From contig DFIA01000009.1 of NCBI GenBank assembly GCA_002372015.1, positions 1 through 64,000 of the forward strand: 64,000 nucleotides of DNA, given 5' to 3'. A program made the position numbers and the translations under genes. The notes beneath the pieces were generated by a model. The model had not been told where the DNA came from. It worked only from the letters and a program-made list of their open reading frames with translations, and ran no database searches. Below are positions 8,414 to 15,096 of this stretch, piece by piece; position 1 is the stretch's first letter, and each line of letters opens with the position of its first letter. The stretch is from Bacteroidales bacterium UBA3709. Its GTDB lineage: Bacteria > Bacteroidota > Bacteroidia > Bacteroidales > UBA932.

Positions 8414-9766
8414 ATGGCGCAATTACTTAAAAGAAAGGTAGATAGCTTTTTGGCTACATGGAAGCAAAATCCTAACCGCAAGCCCCTAATCATAAAAGGG
8501 GCAAGGCAAATTGGAAAAACAGAATCTGTCAGAGCCTTTGGAAAGGCTAACTACAGGTCTGTTATAGAAATCAATTTTGTGCTTGAAAAAAAATTCAGGA
8601 ACATTTTTGAGGATGGATACGAAGTTGATTCCATTATCAAGAACATCACACTTCTGAAGCCAGAGCTGAAATTCATATCTCACCACACTCTCATTTTCTT
8701 TGATGAACTACAGAAGTGCCCCGACTGCACCACTTCTCTCAAATCGTTCTGTCAAGATGGACGGTACGATGTAATCTGCTCCGGTTCACTTATGGGCATC
8801 TATTACCAAGAAATAGAATCCAATGCTGTAGGTTACAAAGAAGACTATACCATGCACTCAATGGATTTTGAGGAGTTTCTGTGGGCAAAAGGCTATGCTC
8901 CAAAGCAGATAGAAGACCTTTATTCCCACATGATTGCCGTAGCTCCACTTACTGAAATCCAAATGAAGACAATGATGGAAAACTTCCAAGACTATATGAC
9001 AATTGGAGGTATGCCGGAAGTTGTGAGAACGTATATAGAAAACCATCATTTTGGAGGAACTCTTCACCTTCTGAACCAGCTACTGAAAGACTATGAGGAA
9101 GACATCACCAAGTATGCAAAAGAAACGGACAAAGCTAAAATACAAGCTGTTTATAAACATATCTCCACGTTCCTCGCCAAGGAAAATAAAAAGTTCCAGG
9201 TCAGCAAAGTAGCTAAAAACGCCAGAAACAGAGAGTATATCGGATGCGTGGAATGGCTGCAAGAAGCCGGAGTAATAAATGTGGCATATTGCCTTCAGAA
9301 TGCGGAACTGCCACTCAAAGGCAATTACAACCCGAATTACTATAAGGTTTATTATCACGACATAGGCCTTCTGATAGCCTCATTAGACGAAGAAGCCCAG
9401 GAAGACCTCAGAGCCAACAGAAACTTTGGCACATATAAAGGAGCCATCTATGAGAACATTGTAGGAGAAATGCTCATCAAATCAGGTTATCCTCAGCTCT
9501 ATTTCTTCAAAAAGGAAAACCCTTCTCTTGAAATGGATTTTTTTGTCCGCGACAAAGACTCGCTTGTTCCTGTTGAAGTGAAGGCCAAAGACGGAGCCAC
9601 AGCGTCTCTAAACAACCTTATAAACTGGGACTCATATCCTGACATCCGTTACGGCATCAAATTCGGTTACAAGAACATTGGCTGGAACGGCAAATTCTAC
9701 ACCTTCCCATATTTCCTTGCCTTCCTGCTGAAACGGTTCCTGCAGGATTCAAAAAGGAAAATTTAG
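8414..9766 (+). CDS. AAA+ ATPase with DUF4143 domain (AAA_14 family)
   Basis: This 450-residue protein has an N-terminal P-loop ATPase: GARQIGKT at 29-36 (Walker A), LIFFDELQK at about 93-101 (Walker B) and ICSGSLMG (sensor-like). A winged-helix-like middle (KFQVSKVAKNARNREY) follows. The C-terminal DUF4143 region carries an EMDFFV...VPVEVKA pattern resembling a PD-(D/E)xK nuclease core. Such ATPases are abundant in Bacteroidales and archaea as accessory genes. Their role is unproven, with mobile-element or defence functions suspected. The start is set to the ATG at 8414; an earlier frame at 8381 runs through repeat DNA. Codon choice favours ATC/ATT for Ile more than the flanking core genes, suggesting transfer. 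Confidence 0.88.
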   Translation: MAQLLKRKVDSFLATWKQNPNRKPLIIKGARQIGKTESVRAFGKANYRSVIEINFVLEKKFRNIFEDGYEVDSIIKNITLLKPELKFISHHTLIFFDELQKCPDCTTSLKSFCQDGRYDVICSGSLMGIYYQEIESNAVGYKEDYTMHSMDFEEFLWAKGYAPKQIEDLYSHMIAVAPLTEIQMKTMMENFQDYMTIGGMPEVVRTYIENHHFGGTLHLLNQLLKDYEEDITKYAKETDKAKIQAVYKHISTFLAKENKKFQVSKVAKNARNREYIGCVEWLQEAGVINVAYCLQNAELPLKGNYNPNYYKVYYHDIGLLIASLDEEAQEDLRANRNFGTYKGAIYENIVGEMLIKSGYPQLYFFKKENPSLEMDFFVRDKDSLVPVEVKAKDGATASLNNLINWDSYPDIRYGIKFGYKNIGWNGKFYTFPYFLAFLLKRFLQDSKRKI

Positions 9767-9916
9767 AATCCATTATCTATATTATCCCGCTAATGGATTA
9801 TTAATGAAACCGTTGTAAAAAGTCATACCCAACATAAACTCTTGCGTCTTCATGTCCGCAGTATTTGCATTTTCTATATCGCTTGTAAATATTATCTACA
9901 TGCGTCTTAAAATTTG

Positions 9917-10972
9917 TTAAAGTATATCTCCAACGCCGAAAAACCCTGCATCTAAGAGCATTGATGCAATAGCATTACCATCGATCAACTGTACTTTTGC
10001 TTCTTTTGCATAGTTTATACATTCCTCTGAAAACTGTTCGGAAGATGATAAAAGCCAATAAACCTTTGTATAACCGTCATCCAATCTATCATGCTTTAAC
10101 TCTTTAAGAAGCGATATTTGTTCAACCCCCCAAGAACTTGTCTCGCCACTATGGTGCTTGACTTGAACATAATAAATAGTTTTCAGCAAATCAAAAGTAG
10201 CTATGATATCAACATCCTCGCAATCAACTTTCTTTGGTGAGTTTTTAGGAGGAATGATAACCGAACTGGCTCCTATTCGCTCAAAATACAATTTTATAAG
10301 ATTTTCAAATTTATCTGGATTAAGTTTTGTTTGAATAATTGAGCGAATTATAGGGATTATTTCTTTGCTAATCTCATTTCTAAAACGAATGGGCTTGTTT
10401 TTATGCGCCCGCTCTACGGCCTTGATAACACTTTCTTCCAAATCTGTTATTTGAACATTAGTCTGCCTAACTTTCATTCTGGAAGTTAAGTTAGTGTCAG
10501 CATAATCATATCTTGATATATCTTTTTGAATAATTTTCACCCTCCTTGCGAAACCAAGATCTATATAGTCGTCGTTAGAATCTCGCAAATAACCATCATT
10601 ATCTCTATGAACAACTTCCCCATTCCAATTTTTTATTTCCACATCTTTTATGTCCTTAATCATAATTGGCTCATCTTCTAATAATTCACAGACAGAAAAT
10701 GCGCCATTGGTAGGGACTATTATCCAATCACCTTTTTTCATTTCCACAATGAAATTCCACAATTGGTATCTTGTTCTTGGCAAGCTTCCCCATGTTTCAC
10801 TAAACTCTTGTTCCATGTCTTGCCAGCCGTTCTCGCCTCTAGCCTTTTCTATAAAGCCTTCTTTTTCAAAATCACTAAATCCAATACTCAAATAGTTATT
10901 ATCAAGCAATGGATATGCAATCTCCGCAATATAACTTATACGATGTATCCAATAATTCCTTTCCATAATCAT
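9917..10972 (-). CDS. Mrr-like restriction endonuclease with N-terminal PUA-like domain
   Basis: The 351-residue protein ends in a Mrr-type PD-(D/E)xK domain: FENL with Glu223, EDVDIIA with Asp255, and YVQVKHH with Gln270/Lys272, then LIDGNAIASMLLDAG. The N-terminal ~110 residues (LWNFIVEMKKGDWIIVP, FSVCELLED) resemble the PUA/EVE-like readers of modified bases found in front of many type IV enzymes. This suggests cleavage of modified foreign DNA, but the specificity is not deducible. No methyltransferase or specificity subunit is adjacent, as expected for type IV. A second ATG lies at 10966. It abuts an IS1595 transposase remnant, so it probably arrived with mobile DNA. Confidence 0.8.
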   Translation of the reverse strand: MIMERNYWIHRISYIAEIAYPLLDNNYLSIGFSDFEKEGFIEKARGENGWQDMEQEFSETWGSLPRTRYQLWNFIVEMKKGDWIIVPTNGAFSVCELLEDEPIMIKDIKDVEIKNWNGEVVHRDNDGYLRDSNDDYIDLGFARRVKIIQKDISRYDYADTNLTSRMKVRQTNVQITDLEESVIKAVERAHKNKPIRFRNEISKEIIPIIRSIIQTKLNPDKFENLIKLYFERIGASSVIIPPKNSPKKVDCEDVDIIATFDLLKTIYYVQVKHHSGETSSWGVEQISLLKELKHDRLDDGYTKVYWLLSSSEQFSEECINYAKEAKVQLIDGNAIASMLLDAGFFGVGDIL

Positions 10973-10997
10973 TAATTTTATATTTAAAAATGCTATT

Positions 10998-11129
10998 ATT
11001 TACAGTTACTCTATTCAGATTCGCAAATTCGGCGGCTTGAGTTGCTGGAAGGTCCAAACAAAACATCTTCAAAACAAGACGAAATTGCCTGTCTGAAATA
11101 TGACTCCGAAAATAATACTTATTTAGCAT
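10998..11129 (-). pseudogene. 5' remnant of an IS1595-family transposase
   Basis: Forty-four codons from the ATG at 11129 read like the N-terminus of an ISXO2/IS1595 transposase: NKYYFRSHISDRQFR, KMFCLDLPATQAAE and LNRVTVN. After VTVN the frame runs into unrelated sequence leading to the Mrr-like gene, so most of the ~220-residue transposase, including the DDE core, is gone. It is a decayed insertion sequence stub and cannot be active. Confidence 0.7.
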
Positions 11130-11139
11130 TGTACATCAA

Positions 11140-11171
11140 TTAGTTATGCAAAACTAATGCATTTTAACTAA
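11140..11171. repeat. Imperfect inverted repeat upstream of the transposase remnant
   Basis: TTAGTT...AACTAA with an inner ATGCA...TGCAT forms a composite hairpin just upstream of the transposase start. Flanking GTAC bases on both sides extend the symmetry. It may be the left end or promoter region of the former IS. The terminal inverted repeat could not be paired with a second copy. Confidence 0.4.
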
Positions 11172-11224
11172 TCTTGTACCAAAACAAAAAAGAAAGAAAC
11201 AGCTATTGTGTAGATTTTTATTTT

Positions 11225-11311
11225 GATGTCGGTGGAATCAATGCGAGTGCATCGATTTATACCACATTACGTTCTATCGGTATTTCAGTTCGTCCTGTCC
11301 TTGATAAATAA
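11225..11311 (+). other. Open frame of unknown origin (possible gene-end fragment)
   Basis: One reading frame encodes DVGGINASASIYTTLRSI and then ISVRPVLDK before TAA at 11309. The frame stays open upstream for several codons without a convincing start. It looks like the 3' end of a degraded gene but I do not recognise the family. Between 11130 and 11401 nothing else apart from the inverted repeat could be supported. Confidence 0.25.
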
Positions 11312-11401
11312 ACATACCAATAAGTTTATGAATAGCCGTTTCACATCGTTGAGGCGGCTTTCTTCTTTGCCAGGGGAATGGGATTTGTATCTGGGTGAGG
11401 T

Positions 11402-11548
11402 ATGGAAGATATTAGACTCGCACCAGAAGAGGTCAGGCATTACGTCAAACAAGACCTGACCGATGAGCAAGTGGAAATGCTTCGTGATTTCTTGGCTTTA
11501 TATGCCGTAATAGTATATGAAGACCTCGCAAAGCGGAGTAAAGCATAA
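11402..11548 (+). CDS. Small acidic protein of unknown function (48 aa)
   Basis: The ATG-TAA frame encodes MEDIRLAPEEVRHYVKQD at the start and ends DLAKRSKA. Its composition is that of a helical soluble protein, rich in Glu, Leu and Val with no low-complexity sequence. It is followed 4 nt later by a strong terminator hairpin, which supports it being the last gene of a transcription unit. I do not recognise the family. It could also be the tail of an accessory module eroded upstream. Confidence 0.5.
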   Translation: MEDIRLAPEEVRHYVKQDLTDEQVEMLRDFLALYAVIVYEDLAKRSKA

Positions 11549-11552
11549 TGAA

Positions 11553-11583
11553 AAGAGGCTCCTGGGAACCCAAGGAGCCTCTT
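11553..11583. terminator. Strong bidirectional terminator hairpin
   Basis: AAGAGGCTCC pairs perfectly with GGAGCCTCTT, and an inner TGGG/CCCA extends the stem around an AA loop. It lies between the 48-aa ORF (plus) and the secreted-protein gene ending at 11604 (minus). The A/T-rich flanks suit termination from either side. Confidence 0.8.
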
Positions 11584-11603
11584 AGTAGAATCGCAAATTG
11601 CAC

Positions 11604-12158
11604 TTAGTTAGTGTATCCAATAATCTCGGATAACGCTTCTGTCGCCTTATCCCAATACTCCGTTTGAGCAATATCAATTAAATCCAAGGCACGTAGAAGT
11701 AAGGCGGCTGATGTTTTTGTGTCGCCAAGATTCTTCTTACAAAGACCCATTTTAACATAAGCGACGTTTCGCTCTCTTTTATATTCGTTTGCTTTTTTCT
11801 CATAAAGAGTGAGTTGAGAAAGCCGTTTGAGCGAAGTTGCTTTTCTGTCATCATAAGAAGCCGAATAATAGGGCTCAACAAACTGGGATATAATATTAGC
11901 AAGCAAATTCGCTTTCTTCGCATACTCATCATAGGCAACATAAGCTTCTTCCCATTGCTGATTGTCATAGAGATTGTCAGCTTTGGCTTTCATATCATCA
12001 ACGAGAGAGAGTGTGGGAACTCCAAGCTTCTCTATTTTTTCCAATTCAACAGATATGTCTAATGGGTCTGCCTGTTGCTTCTTTTCTTGCTCCTGAGCAT
12101 TTAATGAAATAGCCAAGAAGATGCAGGGAATCAATAAAACTAACTTTTTCATAATCAT
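11604..12158 (-). CDS. Secreted alpha-helical protein, last gene of a three-gene cassette
   Basis: The 184-residue product has a classical signal peptide (KKLVLLIPCIFLAISLNA, cut before QEQ). The mature helical protein contains repeated Tyr/Ala-rich segments such as YDNQQWEEAYVAYDEYAKKA and ALLLRALDLIDIAQ, consistent with one or two TPR-like helical pairs. No enzyme motif is visible. It follows two lipoprotein genes on the same strand (21-nt gap) and ends at a strong terminator. It is predicted to be periplasmic or exported. The function is unknown and I know no named family. Confidence 0.7.
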   Translation of the reverse strand: MIMKKLVLLIPCIFLAISLNAQEQEKKQQADPLDISVELEKIEKLGVPTLSLVDDMKAKADNLYDNQQWEEAYVAYDEYAKKANLLANIISQFVEPYYSASYDDRKATSLKRLSQLTLYEKKANEYKRERNVAYVKMGLCKKNLGDTKTSAALLLRALDLIDIAQTEYWDKATEALSEIIGYTN

Positions 12159-12179
12159 CTATTTATGGTTTACCGTTCT

Positions 12180-13166
12180 TTAATCATCGTCTTCGTCATA
12201 ATCATAATACTCTTCCACAAGCGCATAAACATCCGGGTCAAAGGATTTCATCTCTGCTTGAATTAAAGGACTGGAATACTCGTAATATGACTTATAGTCC
12301 TTATTTAAGAGCTCTTTTATGATGTCATCTTTATATGAGTCTTGCGCAAACAGATCATACTCCCATCGCAGATAGCGAGAGACGCTTTGAGGAATAAGAT
12401 TCAACTTGTCTCCGTAGTTTTCTCCGTTTATTCGCACATTGACAAGCTCTATTATAAAATCATAGTCTCTCTTAACCTCCTCCGAAGAACGCCCTTCCAG
12501 TTTCTTTTTATCGCTATAATCGGCTTTCCAATACAATGTTGTTGGTTTTGTTATTGGCGATGTTGCAACACAACGGTGAGAGTTCCAAATACTTGAATAG
12601 CTTGATGACGAAGACGAGCCATCATTGCTGACCTTTGTCCTCATTTCATAGCGGAATATCAGTTGGTCAATCTTACCTTTCAAAGGGGTAATTCGGAATC
12701 CGATATTAACTTCCTTGATGCCGCCAATATACGAATAGTACTCTTTCCAAAGCTTATCGTACTCAATAACGACAAGAGAGTCCATATTATATTGCTCTTT
12801 GTATGCTTTCCAATAGGTGATTACGGAATCAATTTGGACATCATAGCTCGGATACATCTTTGCATATTCTTCCTTCCAACCTTCTTCTTTCTTATTAAAG
12901 AAGGTCGTGTCTCTTCCATGCTTTTCAAATCTTTTCAATTGCTTATATGTAATGTCGCCGTACTTTGCCTGACGAACATCATTACCGATTATCCATTCCC
13001 GAACATCTTGAATCTGGGAGTAAAATTCAGTGAAGGTTGTGTCCTTTTTAATATTTGCCTTTAATTCATCTATGGACAATGGCTCTGTTATGGATTTCTT
13101 CAATCCATTGTTTGAACACGATGCAGCAATAAGAATGGAAAGTAGAAGGAATGAATACTTTTTCAT
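12180..13166 (-). CDS. Lipoprotein of unknown function (328 aa)
   Basis: The signal sequence ends in a lipobox, ILIAASC with Cys17, so the protein is probably lipidated and exported. The mature part is rich in Tyr, Lys and Asp, with a Ser-rich tract (SSSSSSYSS) in the middle and a very acidic C-terminus (YYDYDEDDD). No known domain is apparent. It is separated by one base from the upstream lipoprotein gene and by 21 nt from the downstream secreted protein, so the three form one operon. Ile codons here are less ATA-biased than in flanking core genes. Confidence 0.72.
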   Translation of the reverse strand: MKKYSFLLLSILIAASCSNNGLKKSITEPLSIDELKANIKKDTTFTEFYSQIQDVREWIIGNDVRQAKYGDITYKQLKRFEKHGRDTTFFNKKEEGWKEEYAKMYPSYDVQIDSVITYWKAYKEQYNMDSLVVIEYDKLWKEYYSYIGGIKEVNIGFRITPLKGKIDQLIFRYEMRTKVSNDGSSSSSSYSSIWNSHRCVATSPITKPTTLYWKADYSDKKKLEGRSSEEVKRDYDFIIELVNVRINGENYGDKLNLIPQSVSRYLRWEYDLFAQDSYKDDIIKELLNKDYKSYYEYSSPLIQAEMKSFDPDVYALVEEYYDYDEDDD

Positions 13167-13167
13167 T

Positions 13168-13719
13168 TTATTTTACAAGATTATAATTTTCATCCAATAA
13201 TACACTCTCATTTTTAATTGCACCCCGAAGGGTATATGAGTGATAAACTTTATAGAAAACGATAGGGTTCTTTGTCTTATTAAGATAATCCTGAAAGAAA
13301 CTTATCCTCTGATTATTTGCAATGACTACGGCACTATCTCGTTGAATCTTCTCATTCGACTCATCAATCATATCTTCCCACTGACGAATGAGGCTATTGT
13401 AAGAACTCCTTAACCAAGAAAGGGTTGTCCTCTGTTGGCGTTTGCAGTCTTCCAAATTCGACACATAACCTTCTCGCAACCGCCTATAAGAGTCAATCGT
13501 TGCCTCTTTCGCTCTGTTGCGGCTCTGTAATGTCGATATTGAGTCTTCAATATTGTTCTTTAACAAAGTTTCCGTAATAGTATAATTCTTAAACTTGTAT
13601 TCCCCAAGTTGTTCAGTTGGAATTGAGGATTTCAGTGCTTTCTTGATTTTGGACTTCTCGGACGAGCATCCTAAAATCGATATAGGGCACAAGAAAACAA
13701 ATAAAACTCTATTATTCAT
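13168..13719 (-). CDS. Lipoprotein with coiled-coil segment, first gene of the cassette
   Basis: The 183-residue protein has a signal peptide ending ISILGC (Cys18) and is then Lys/Ser-rich. A predicted helical, coiled-coil-like stretch (about residues 55-125; DSISTLQSRNRAKEA, LRSSYNSLIRQWEDM) precedes a short C-terminal beta-rich part. It is preceded by a TTG-N18-TATTTTTG promoter-like element ending 20 nt before the ATG, so it heads the operon. The function is unknown. The coiled coil suggests oligomerisation or partnership with the other two exported proteins. Confidence 0.7.
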   Translation of the reverse strand: MNNRVLFVFLCPISILGCSSEKSKIKKALKSSIPTEQLGEYKFKNYTITETLLKNNIEDSISTLQSRNRAKEATIDSYRRLREGYVSNLEDCKRQQRTTLSWLRSSYNSLIRQWEDMIDESNEKIQRDSAVVIANNQRISFFQDYLNKTKNPIVFYKVYHSYTLRGAIKNESVLLDENYNLVK

Positions 13720-13739
13720 AATGGATTACATTCTTCGTG

Positions 13740-13768
13740 CAAAAATAACACATTCAATCAAATAACAA
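13740..13768 (-). promoter_or_regulatory. Putative promoter of the lipoprotein cassette
   Basis: Read on the minus strand, TTG (13768-13766), an 18-nt gap and TATTTTTG (13747-13740) match the Bacteroidetes -33/-7 layout. The expected transcript start is about 14 nt before the first lipoprotein ATG. Confidence 0.45.
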
Positions 13769-13806
13769 TCGTTGATGTCGTTTTTTCTATACAGAGTGTT
13801 CTTTTA

Positions 13807-14061
13807 ATGTCCGGCTCGAATGTTGCCATCTTTGGATTAACTGCCAAACAGTGGTGCAATCTTCATCCGGCATTTAAAGGAAACATCCGAGACTATGCCT
13901 CCATTAATGAACTCATTTGTCTTGCTAATATGGAAAATATAAATGCTGTTCTAATTGGCGAAGGGTTTTCTCAGAAGGAGCGCCTTATACGCCTTAATAA
14001 GGTTACTATCAACTAAATGCGTATATTAGAAAAAGATAGCAGCAGGGACTTGTTGAAGTGA
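13807..14061 (+). pseudogene. 3' remnant of a KilA-N domain protein with an in-frame nonsense codon
   Basis: The frame reads FGLTAKQWCNLHPAFKGN, ASINELICLANMEN and FSQKERLIRLNK, the characteristic C-terminal tail of Bacteroidetes KilA-N proteins (phage-type DNA-binding regulators). The KilA-N DNA-binding domain itself is absent. After TIN a TAA at 14014 interrupts, yet the same frame continues MRILEKDSSRDLLK to a TGA at 14061. The family normally has QMRIL here, so a CAA-to-TAA change most simply explains the stop. It is a doubly damaged relic of a phage or mobile-element gene. Confidence 0.65.
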
Positions 14062-14129
14062 ATCCATCTTGTTCTGCAATGAGACCTTATGGGTATGATA
14101 TATAATATTCCAACCATAAAAACTATGGA

Positions 14130-14150
14130 GGCAGACAGCGTCAATTTTAC
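14130..14150 (+). repeat. 21-bp direct repeat, left copy flanking the toxin-antitoxin pair
   Basis: GGCAGACAGCGTCAATTTTAC recurs with a single difference at 14948-14968, downstream of the antitoxin. A TTTTTTG follows both copies, directly here and after a 14-nt insert in the right copy. The two copies bracket about 800 bp that hold the HigB/HigA genes. Confidence 0.8.
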
Positions 14151-14242
14151 TTTTTTGCACTGCATTTCTGCTCTGCCGATGTATTATTGCCATCTAGTAT
14201 TATTTCGCATGGCAAAGCCAGAGATAAAATGAAATAAATTTA

Positions 14243-14250
14243 TTACATTT
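14243..14250 (+). promoter_or_regulatory. Putative -7 element of the toxin-antitoxin operon
   Basis: TACATTTG fits TAnnTTTG and ends 3 nt before the toxin ATG, implying a nearly leaderless message. No -33 box is evident. Confidence 0.3.
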
Positions 14251-14253
14251 GCG

Positions 14254-14598
14254 ATGAGAAAAATTTACTGGAGCAAGGAATACGAAGATTTCTTCTACTC
14301 CCTGGATTCTTCCGTAAAAAAGAAGATTGATTATGTGCTGCAAGTAATTAAAAGCAAGCGCATTGTACATTCTAAATTTGTCAAGAAACTCACTAACAGT
14401 CCATATTATGAGATAAGAATATCTGTCAATAACGAATACCGTATAATTTTGTTTACAGCCGATGAGATTAATTTCATCAATGCTACAAGCGTGTATCTCC
14501 TGAACGGCTTTAAAAAGAAATCCACTAAAGACTACAGAAAACAGATAGCTATTGCCGACAATATAGTTAAAAGATTATTTGATAACATGGAAAAATAG
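14254..14598 (+). CDS. HigB/RelE-like toxin of a type II toxin-antitoxin system
   Basis: The 114-residue protein has the RelE-superfamily layout: N-terminal helices (WSKEYEDFFYSLDSSVKKKI), then beta strands carrying KKLTNSPYYEIRI and the conserved EYRIILF. The family cleaves mRNA on translating ribosomes. The toxin-first gene order and the partner with an XRE helix-turn-helix put it in the HigBA group. It lies 6 nt upstream of the antitoxin. Both genes sit between two copies of a 21-bp repeat, consistent with mobility as a cassette. Confidence 0.82.
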   Translation: MRKIYWSKEYEDFFYSLDSSVKKKIDYVLQVIKSKRIVHSKFVKKLTNSPYYEIRISVNNEYRIILFTADEINFINATSVYLLNGFKKKSTKDYRKQIAIADNIVKRLFDNMEK

Positions 14599-14604
14599 AC
14601 ATTT

Positions 14605-14937
14605 ATGAAGAACATATACGGAAAGAAAGTGCCTGCAATTAGCATGAAGAAACTTGCAAAACTGAAAACTTTTGACCAACATCTTGACGAAGAGTATGGC
14701 CTAAAAGGTTCGCCCTCAAGAGACGAGTTTGAAGCTAAAGCGTACGCTTGGTACTATGCTGAATGTTTGAAAGATGCAAGAAAGAAAGCAGGCCTTACAC
14801 AACAACAGGTTGCAGACCGCATAGGAAAAAAGCGCACTTATGTCTCGTTGATAGAGCGCGGGCAAACAGATATGCAGCTTTCCACTTTTCTTCTTATGTG
14901 TGTTGCCGTAGGCGCACAACTTTCTTTTACATACTGA
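14605..14937 (+). CDS. HigA-like XRE-family antitoxin
   Basis: The 110-residue protein carries a C-terminal helix-turn-helix (ARKKAGLTQQQVADRIGKKR, then YVSLIERGQTDMQLSTF). An N-terminal segment (DQHLDEEYGLKGSPSRDEFE) precedes it that is common in antitoxins paired with this toxin group. It should neutralise the upstream toxin and repress the shared promoter. The gene ends 10 nt before the right-hand 21-bp repeat. Confidence 0.85.
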   Translation: MKNIYGKKVPAISMKKLAKLKTFDQHLDEEYGLKGSPSRDEFEAKAYAWYYAECLKDARKKAGLTQQQVADRIGKKRTYVSLIERGQTDMQLSTFLLMCVAVGAQLSFTY

Positions 14938-14947
14938 TTATTTCGGG

Positions 14948-14968
14948 GGCAGACAGCGTAAATTTTAC
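14948..14968 (+). repeat. 21-bp direct repeat, right copy
   Basis: GGCAGACAGCGTAAATTTTAC differs from the left copy (14130-14150) at one base. It is followed by a 14-nt hairpin-forming insertion before the shared TTTTTTG. Confidence 0.8.
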
Positions 14969-14988
14969 CGGATGGCATCCGCTTTTTT
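14969..14988 (+). terminator. Possible terminator after the antitoxin gene
   Basis: CGGATGGCATCCG can form a 4-bp stem with a 5-nt loop and is followed by C and TTTTTT. The stem is short, so this is a weak candidate. Confidence 0.35.
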
Positions 14989-15096
14989 GTCTATCACAAT
15001 ATATTAGCCGCTTAAAAGATGATTGGCTGCATTGGTAGGCAATGGCAGATTAAGTTTTAGACAATGCTATGCTATCAATGCTTAAAGAGTGTAAAT

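Noticed and set aside
10998..11171. Intact IS1595 insertion sequence
   Set aside because: Only the first ~44 codons of the transposase remain, and no second terminal repeat was found.
14969..14981. Integron attC-like site
   Set aside because: The palindrome is only 13 bp, lacks core-site motifs, and no integrase gene is nearby.
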